A stretch of 6,581 nucleotides of DNA from Deltaproteobacteria bacterium (GTDB taxonomy: Bacteria > Myxococcota_A > Polyangia > HGW-17 > SLPX01). Under the pieces are notes generated by a model. It saw nothing but the letters and a program-made list of their open reading frames with translations, was not told the origin of the DNA and searched no databases. How positions within the stretch are numbered: position 1 is the first letter of the stretch; each line of letters opens with the position of its first letter. The position numbers and the translations under genes were made by a program. Location: positions 1 to 6,581 of the forward strand of contig JAABSF010000150.1 in NCBI GenBank assembly GCA_011390535.1, written 5' to 3'. Of the stretch, positions 1 through 4,616 are shown one piece after another.

Positions 1-1
1 G

Positions 2-1171
2 TTCGGTGCACCGGAGAACCCGGATGACCTGGTCTGGCACGGTCCGCACCCAGTCCTCTCAGATCACGCCAAAGCAGCGGGAGTTGATAGATATGTGGTA
101 ATGGAGGATCTGTGGGAGATGGTCTCGCAGTGGAAAAAACAGGGGCTCACTTTGCATTATCTTCCACCATACAGAGGAGAGTCCACCCTGCTTCTAGCCA
201 ACCTCCTGGGACGCACTCCGGATGATATCGCAGGCGGCTCATCTCGTGAGCTGGCAAGAGCGGTATGCGCCCAGCGGTCCATCAAGACCGAAGAAGAGGT
301 CGCCCAAATAGAAGAGGCGCTCTCCATCAGCGGCTTGATGTACCAAAAAGTCCTGGAGCTGATCCGGCCCGGGCGCACCGAAGCAGAGATAATGGGTGAG
401 ATTTGGGGGACCCATCTTAAAAAAGATCGCTACTGGTCTTTCCCCCCCATTGTCTCTATCCATGGTGAAATTCTTCACAATACAGGCTATGAAAACACAC
501 TGGAAGCCGGAAGACTTCTCCTGGTAGACAGCGGCACCGAATCTCCTTTTTACTATGCATCGGACATCACCCGCACCTATCCGGTTTCGGGAAAGTTCAC
601 CCAGAAACAGAAAGACATCTACAATGTCGTGCTGAATGCACAGCTCTCAGCCATAGAAGCCGCCTCACCCAAGCTCACCAACAAAGATCTTCACTTGTTG
701 GCGGCCAAAACAATAGCGGCCGGCCTGAAAGACGTGGGTCTTATGAAAGGCGACGTGGAAGCAGCGGTGCAAAACGGAGCCCACGCCCTCTTCTTCCCCC
801 ACGGCCTCGGTCACATGATGGGGCTGGATGTCCACGATATGGAAGACCTCGGCGATGTAGTAGGCTACGACGAAGGGCAAAGCAGGTCCTCACAATTTGG
901 CTTGGCATTCCTGCGACTGGCGAAAAAATTGGAGCCGGGGTATGTCATCACAGTTGAACCCGGTATCTATTTCGTCCCCGCCCTCATTGATCAGTGGAGC
1001 AAAAAGAACCACCTCTCCGATTTCATCAATTACGATGAAGTGCAAAAATATCGCGACTTCGGCGGAATCCGCATCGAAGACGACATATTCATCACGGAAA
1101 AAGGCTGTCGAGTATTGGGCCCCGAAATCCCCAAAAACGTTGATGAAATAGAAGAAAAACTATCAAAATAA
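2..1171 (+). CDS. pepP: Xaa-Pro aminopeptidase (aminopeptidase P, M24 family), 5'-truncated by window edge
   Basis: Removes an N-terminal residue that precedes proline, using a dinuclear metal site; expected to be cytoplasmic. The frame is open from the first base, and the first residues (FGAPENPDDLVWHGPHP) match the end of the aminopeptidase P N-terminal domain, so the gene begins upstream. The GTG at 95 is internal. About 389 residues are visible and perhaps 70 are missing, judged from remembered family members of about 460 residues. All five M24 metal ligands are present: Asp at 527 (VDSGTE), Asp at 563 (SDITRT), His at 812 (HGLGH), Glu at 956 (TVEPGIY) and Glu at 1076 (IRIEDD). Catalytic-site His equivalents lie at 476 (LHNTGY), 800 and 833 (DVHD), with Arg at 1070. 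The insert between HGLGH and TVEPG, and the DFINYD/YRDFGGIRIEDD block, fit the longer eukaryote/Bacteroidetes-like subgroup. The TAA stop is 67 bases from the convergent lipoprotein gene. No defect is seen; the enzyme is probably active. A prolidase is the main alternative. Confidence 0.93.
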   Translation, partial: FGAPENPDDLVWHGPHPVLSDHAKAAGVDRYVVMEDLWEMVSQWKKQGLTLHYLPPYRGESTLLLANLLGRTPDDIAGGSSRELARAVCAQRSIKTEEEVAQIEEALSISGLMYQKVLELIRPGRTEAEIMGEIWGTHLKKDRYWSFPPIVSIHGEILHNTGYENTLEAGRLLLVDSGTESPFYYASDITRTYPVSGKFTQKQKDIYNVVLNAQLSAIEAASPKLTNKDLHLLAAKTIAAGLKDVGLMKGDVEAAVQNGAHALFFPHGLGHMMGLDVHDMEDLGDVVGYDEGQSRSSQFGLAFLRLAKKLEPGYVITVEPGIYFVPALIDQWSKKNHLSDFINYDEVQKYRDFGGIRIEDDIFITEKGCRVLGPEIPKNVDEIEEKLSK

Positions 1172-1238
1172 AGAGGCAATCCAAGGGCGGATCCTGGTAC
1201 CGAACGGGTGGAAATGTTTGGGTATAAAAGGTCGGCGG

Positions 1239-3890
1239 TTATTCCACTATGTTGCAGATGTCGGTCTCGGTCTCTGCGAGGTTGTTGTCTTCCTCGCACT
1301 CTTCCACTTCTTCACCTTCATCGATTACCACTCTGAAGGTCATCTCCGACTCTATCGTGTTTTCATAAATGTAAGAGACCCTCTCCCACGCACCGGGGAG
1401 CAAAATCTCGCTGGTGTAAGCTGTCTCCAACAACTGAGGAGGGTTCTCGGCTTCGCTGTCGGTTCTATAAAAATGTACCGGGATGGATTTCGGCGCACCG
1501 GCACTTCCGTTATTGGAGACCTTGGCCACAAGATGTACTTCTCCAGGGCACATGGTGATGGCCGTCAGCTCAACTTCCAGATCCGGCACGGGAAACAACA
1601 CACCGCCCTGCACATTTTGGCGATATGAGTTATAAGTGGTCCAACTGGGAACTTCATTCGCGGGAACATCCCACCAGCCGCCCTGAAGCTCTATGTTTGT
1701 GACATGATATGCGAACTGATTCCATACAGGCCGTGTCTTGACCCAACGATTATGTGCGTCACCAAACACACGAACCCCTTGTGTGCCGCTTGGTAATTGG
1801 CAGATCCCGTTTTGGTCGCACTGATAACCCTCTCCTGAACAAGTGCCCCCGATACCCCCTTCACAAGCCGGGCCGGCGGTGCACTCAGTAAACTCACAAA
1901 GTAAATCAATGGAGACCCCGGCTTCCTTCCAAGAAACGTGGCAATTATCACGGTTGATAGCCTGATCCTGATTTGAAATAATGACAACCTCGGCGTTTCC
2001 GTCACCGTCTACATCCGCGACTAATGGATATTCCGATGAAGTACGGTTAGAGGATGGAATGATGGGATCCACAAGCCCCGACCCGGTCAACCCGTCGAAG
2101 ATATGAAAGAAACACTCATCGTTATAGAGAACTTCGGATCTACCGTCTCCTTGGAAGTCAAAAACCGAAGAGCCTGTCCTGGAAGAGCTTAGATCCTGGG
2201 TCTCCGTCTCCCAGAGAATCATGTCGGTGCGGCCACTGTAGCACTCACCGCCGCTTCGCAGAGGGGGATCCCAGCAATCCGGATCATAGACGACATAAGC
2301 CGTCAACCCGGCGACGCTGATCTCCATCTTGCCGTCACCGTCAAAATCAGCCACCGTGGGAGCCCCACCGTAACCTCCACCCGGGATCGCTATCTCTTCA
2401 TCCAAGATGCTCCCACCGGGGCCAACCAGAACCTCCCCGGTCTGACCGTCCAGAAAGTAAACTCCATAGTAAACGTTAATCACCTCGGGCCCCGGGTTGT
2501 CGTCTAAAATATCAGCCACCGCCAAAAAACCCGAGGTCAAACCGTTATCTTCCGTCCAAAATGGAACGCCTCCAGGAACATTCGGGTCAATTGTAATAGC
2601 GCGGGAAGCTTCTATAACCTCAGGCTTGCCGTCCTCATTTAAATCAGCCACCACAGTGTTACGGTTGCAGCCTGATTCAGCCACGAAATCCATGTCAGGG
2701 TCACTTATGTCATGTCCGTTCATCACTTGGCAGCCCGCGATAACATCGGGCATCCCATCACCATCAACGTCGGCGACTGTTATCCCCCCCGACCAAGTCG
2801 CCCCGGCGCCGGGCCCCGTTGTCCTTAAACCTTCGCAGCCGGGATATGTGGAGTTGTTACACACATCCCCTACACCGGTGTTATCTGCTATTCGGATACC
2901 GCCTCCCACGATATTATACACAATCTCCAAGCCGGGGTCGTCATCAAAATTCGCCAAGGCCACCGTGTTTGCCCAAGAAGCTTTGGGAGCATCGGGGTCA
3001 TCCTCGGAGGGGATTGTAAACAAGACCTCGCCGTTTCCGTTCCCGTCCCCACGCCCGTCAAGAACGACTACCAATCCCTGATTACTTGAACCATGATAGG
3101 CCACAACTACAACTTCGGGTATCCCGTTTCCGGTCACATCGCCCACTGTGGGCGCGGCCATAATATTCCGGTAAAAATGCCCCTCGTACTCTACGCCCTC
3201 CCAATACCATTCAAGAATCGGTTCAATATCCGTAAACTCCGGCTCTCCTTCGCAGAGCGGCCCCGAAGGGAGAGGCAAACATCGACCAATCGTCTCTTCA
3301 CAATACCATTCTTCGTCAAGACAATCGAAAAAGTTATCGCACTCACCACCCCAGGTCACACATTCGTTGTTGAGACATACCTGATCTGTAGATGTGCAGC
3401 ACACATCCAGGTTTTCACCACACAATGCCAGCCCAGGCAAACAGTCGGCGGCACAATCCACCCCATCCAGACAAATCTCCCCCGGGTCACAACAATCCTC
3501 AAGGTTCCGTCCGCATCGAACATTTTCACAAATAGGCAGACACTGCCAATCATTCACGCATTCTTCTCCTTCTTCACAACAAACCCCGGCCGGCCCACAC
3601 GGCTCTCCATAAAGACACCCCTCATCCGCGTCATCATCTCCCCCATCATCCGTTGAACCATCTATTTCCACGCTTCCATCATGGTCATCTCCCCCACCTG
3701 AGTCACTCCCGCACCCTGTGCTCATTCCCATCAAATAAAAGATCAGCGAACATATACAGAGAGCCGATAAAAACACCCTGAAAATGGATTTCTGCTCAAA
3801 AGACGCTCCCACAGGCAAAGGCAAATACAATTGCGCCCCCGCTGTTTCAGCACGCCCCCGCTCCACAACCGCAACTTCGCTTCTCTCCAT
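1239..3890 (-). CDS. Large predicted lipoprotein: Cys-rich modules, FG-GAP/VCBS propeller, CARDB domain
   Basis: 883 residues, function unknown; probably an outer-membrane or surface-exposed adhesion or binding protein. A hydrophobic stretch (about 37-56) ends in the lipobox STG-C with Cys60; residue 61 is Gly, not Asp, so no inner-membrane retention signal is seen. Residues 61-90 are a Gly/Asp linker. Residues 92-213 hold 23 Cys in three CC modules (pairs at 104/105, 133/134, 164/165). Eight FG-GAP-type loops start near 251, 314, 374, 416, 460, 515, 578 and 626; three read DxDGDG exactly (374, 515, 626), and 314 and 460 are degenerate (DDDPG, DDNPG). This suggests a Ca-binding beta-propeller. 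A second Cys-rich segment spans 665-697. A conserved Trp/Tyr segment (about 705-762, with WNQFAYHVTN) precedes a CARDB (Ig-like) domain at about 768-877 (PDLEVELTAI, VSNNGSAGAP, DNNLAE). The start is set by AGGAG seven bases upstream. The n-region of the signal peptide is unusually long. It stands alone, convergent with the aminopeptidase. Confidence 0.9.
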   Translation of the reverse strand: MERSEVAVVERGRAETAGAQLYLPLPVGASFEQKSIFRVFLSALCICSLIFYLMGMSTGCGSDSGGGDDHDGSVEIDGSTDDGGDDDADEGCLYGEPCGPAGVCCEEGEECVNDWQCLPICENVRCGRNLEDCCDPGEICLDGVDCAADCLPGLALCGENLDVCCTSTDQVCLNNECVTWGGECDNFFDCLDEEWYCEETIGRCLPLPSGPLCEGEPEFTDIEPILEWYWEGVEYEGHFYRNIMAAPTVGDVTGNGIPEVVVVAYHGSSNQGLVVVLDGRGDGNGNGEVLFTIPSEDDPDAPKASWANTVALANFDDDPGLEIVYNIVGGGIRIADNTGVGDVCNNSTYPGCEGLRTTGPGAGATWSGGITVADVDGDGMPDVIAGCQVMNGHDISDPDMDFVAESGCNRNTVVADLNEDGKPEVIEASRAITIDPNVPGGVPFWTEDNGLTSGFLAVADILDDNPGPEVINVYYGVYFLDGQTGEVLVGPGGSILDEEIAIPGGGYGGAPTVADFDGDGKMEISVAGLTAYVVYDPDCWDPPLRSGGECYSGRTDMILWETETQDLSSSRTGSSVFDFQGDGRSEVLYNDECFFHIFDGLTGSGLVDPIIPSSNRTSSEYPLVADVDGDGNAEVVIISNQDQAINRDNCHVSWKEAGVSIDLLCEFTECTAGPACEGGIGGTCSGEGYQCDQNGICQLPSGTQGVRVFGDAHNRWVKTRPVWNQFAYHVTNIELQGGWWDVPANEVPSWTTYNSYRQNVQGGVLFPVPDLEVELTAITMCPGEVHLVAKVSNNGSAGAPKSIPVHFYRTDSEAENPPQLLETAYTSEILLPGAWERVSYIYENTIESEMTFRVVIDEGEEVEECEEDNNLAETETDICNIVE

Positions 3891-3897
3891 AACTAAA

Positions 3898-3902
3898 CTC
3901 CT
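3898..3902 (-). promoter_or_regulatory. Shine-Dalgarno site of the lipoprotein gene
   Basis: The minus strand reads AGGAG here, followed by TTTAGTT and then the ATG at 3890-3888. This near-ideal site and 7-base spacing decide the long start, although it puts the lipobox Cys at residue 60. The alternative in-frame ATG codons at residues 54 and 56 fall after the hydrophobic core and would destroy the signal peptide. Confidence 0.75.
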
Positions 3903-3946
3903 ATGTCAAAATGCCTCTATTTAGATTTCGTTACCAAGACTCCGTT

Positions 3947-3996
3947 ACTCTATCTTTAAAAGTACTCTATCTTTAAAAGTAAAAGTAAAAGTAAAG
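3947..3996. repeat. Nested tandem repeats: 17-bp unit twice, then AAAAGT three times
   Basis: ACTCTATCTTTAAAAGT occurs at 3947-3963 and again, identically and without a gap, at 3964-3980. Its last six bases, AAAAGT, are then repeated in tandem at 3981-3986 and 3987-3992, followed by AAAG. The tract is AT-rich and lies 57-106 bases upstream of the lipoprotein start codon, where promoter elements for that gene would be expected. It could arise by slippage and vary in copy number. I could not assign a convincing -35/-10 pair within it. Confidence 0.9.
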
Positions 3997-4197
3997 AACA
4001 CTATGGTTAAAAGAATTTTCGCCTAAAACACCCTAAAAGTGAAGGCAAAAAAGAACCATCTCTTCGTGCCCGTACTTTTTTCTTGATAAAAGCATGGCGC
4101 TAGGTCCATTGAGCCTGCAGATGCGTCACGTCTGGCCGTATTTCTTGATGAGTTTTCGCTGGGCGAGGTGTGGTTCAATCAGGAGGAGGACGGATTG

Positions 4198-4284
4198 GTG
4201 AGTAAAGCCAAGGGGTCAGTTTCACAAATGAACAAGATTCCGGAACCACAATTCCTCATCCCCACAGACAGGGTTTCCTGGTAG
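4198..4284 (+). CDS. Possible 28-codon ORF, or tail of a decayed gene
   Basis: The frame is open from 4090 (just after a TAA at 4087-4089) to a TAG at 4282-4284. The whole stretch reads like protein, with acidic and hydrophobic residues in plausible order (for example RLAVFLDEFSLGEVWFNQEE at about 4123-4182). A strong purine run, AGGAGGAGG at 4181-4189, stands 8 bases before a GTG at 4198. Translation from there would give 28 residues starting VSKAKGSVSQMNK and ending TDRVSW. I recognise no family. It could be a real small protein, the 3' end of a gene whose 5' part has been lost, or chance. No membrane segment or signal is visible in the 28 residues. Confidence 0.2.
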   Translation: MSKAKGSVSQMNKIPEPQFLIPTDRVSW

Positions 4285-4304
4285 GCAAATATCTCACGAT
4301 TCGA

Positions 4305-4353
4305 GTCTGACGCGCTTGATCCCGACTGGGGGCTTGCATCGAATGTCTGACGC
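4305..4353. repeat. 9-bp direct repeat GTCTGACGC, two copies 40 bp apart
   Basis: GTCTGACGC occurs at 4305-4313 and 4345-4353, start to start exactly 40 bp, near four helical turns. Each copy has TCGA just upstream (directly adjacent in the first, two bases away in the second). The second copy lies in the spacer between the -35 and -10 of the tRNA-Sec promoter. This arrangement would suit a regulator binding two sites on one face of the helix, but that is inference. Confidence 0.45.
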
Positions 4354-4361
4354 TGTATACT
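4334..4361 (+). promoter_or_regulatory. Sigma-70-type promoter of tRNA-Sec
   Basis: TATACT at 4356-4361 matches the -10 consensus at five of six positions. TTGCAT at 4334-4339 is a weak -35 with a 16-base spacer. Only six bases separate the -10 from the first base of the mature tRNA, so transcription would be expected to begin at or within a base or so of position 4368. Confidence 0.55.
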
Positions 4362-4367
4362 GCACAT

Positions 4368-4465
4368 GGAAGCGTTTGGGGACCGGTGTCCCCCGCGGCC
4401 TTCAAAGCCGTCCGAGACAGGTCATTGCGGCTGAGTCTGGCGGGTTCGACTCCCGTACGTTTCCG
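4368..4465 (+). tRNA. selC: Selenocysteine tRNA, tRNA-Sec(UCA)
   Basis: Carries selenocysteine to in-frame UGA codons together with SelB. It folds as a bacterial tRNA-Sec: 8-bp acceptor stem (4368-4375 with 4457-4464, one G-U); two linker bases; 6-bp D stem GGGGAC/GTCCCC with a 4-base CGGT loop; 5-bp anticodon stem (4395-4399 with 4407-4411); loop CTTCAAA with anticodon TCA at 4402-4404; 28-base variable region with an AGAC/GTCT stem; 5-bp T stem (4440-4444 with 4452-4456) and TTCGACT loop; G discriminator at 4465. The 8+5 acceptor/T arrangement and 6-bp D stem are diagnostic and exclude tRNA-Ser or a UGA suppressor. The 98 bases fit the family. CCA is not encoded, so it must be added by the CCA-adding enzyme. 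No other sel gene lies in the window. Confidence 0.96.
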
Positions 4466-4473
4466 TTTTTTTT
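4466..4473 (+). terminator. T-tract directly after tRNA-Sec, possible terminator
   Basis: Eight consecutive T follow the discriminator base with no gap. No separate GC-rich hairpin is present; the T arm and acceptor stem of the tRNA itself would be the only upstream structure. It may serve as a compact terminator in which the tRNA fold replaces the usual hairpin, but this is inference. Confidence 0.4.
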
Positions 4474-4616
4474 ATGTATTTGCCTGGGAATAAGCAGTGA
4501 ACTCAATATGTTCTCCAAAGAAAAGAGTTAAAGAAGAGCTGTTTACTTTTGGGATTTGATTTCTCAGAGTTATTTGTTTTCACTTAAGAAGCTTTGGATG
4601 GAAGCCACAATTAGAC
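4474..4616. other. Short AT-rich gap between tRNA-Sec and the protease gene
   Basis: No gene or RNA is recognised. TTGATT at 4556-4561 could be a -35, but the bases 17 downstream (TTCACT) are a poor -10, so the protease promoter is not assigned. Confidence 0.4.

Larger units (their letters stand above)
3997..4367. other. Mostly non-genic stretch between the lipoprotein gene and tRNA-Sec
   Basis: No convincing full-length gene is found on either strand. The left part (to about 4090) is AT-rich and presumably holds the leader and promoter of the leftward lipoprotein gene, but no sigma-70 consensus stands out. The middle part (4090-4284) has coding-like composition (separate entry). The right part holds a spaced direct repeat and the promoter of tRNA-Sec. 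The minus-strand open frame at 4179-4367 overlaps the tRNA promoter and has no recognisable domain; I treat it as chance. Confidence 0.6.

Noticed and set aside
95..103. GTG or ATG as the true start of the aminopeptidase
   Set aside because: The frame continues upstream to the window edge with residues typical of the aminopeptidase P N-terminal domain, so these are internal codons.
1172..1238. Bidirectional terminator between the convergent genes
   Set aside because: Only short palindromes (GGATCC, GGTACC) are present and no T-tract follows on either strand, so a terminator is not supported.
2497..3081. 194-codon plus-strand open frame opposite the propeller
   Set aside because: Low-complexity Ser/Pro/Thr content is the antisense shadow of the Asp/Gly-rich FG-GAP loops.
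3093..3656. 187-codon plus-strand open frame opposite the Cys-rich part of the lipoprotein
   Set aside because: It is antisense to a clearly real gene and its composition mirrors the Cys and Asp codons of the other strand; no domain is visible.
3904..3909. TTGACA on the minus strand just upstream of the lipoprotein gene, a perfect -35 match
   Set aside because: It directly abuts the ribosome binding site and lies only about 14 bases from the ATG, leaving no room for a -10 and start site that would serve this gene.
3947..3996. CRISPR array
   Set aside because: The repeats are directly adjacent with no spacers.
4368..4616. Genomic island integrated at selC
   Set aside because: selC is a known integration site, but no integrase and no repeated copy of the tRNA 3' end occur in the window.
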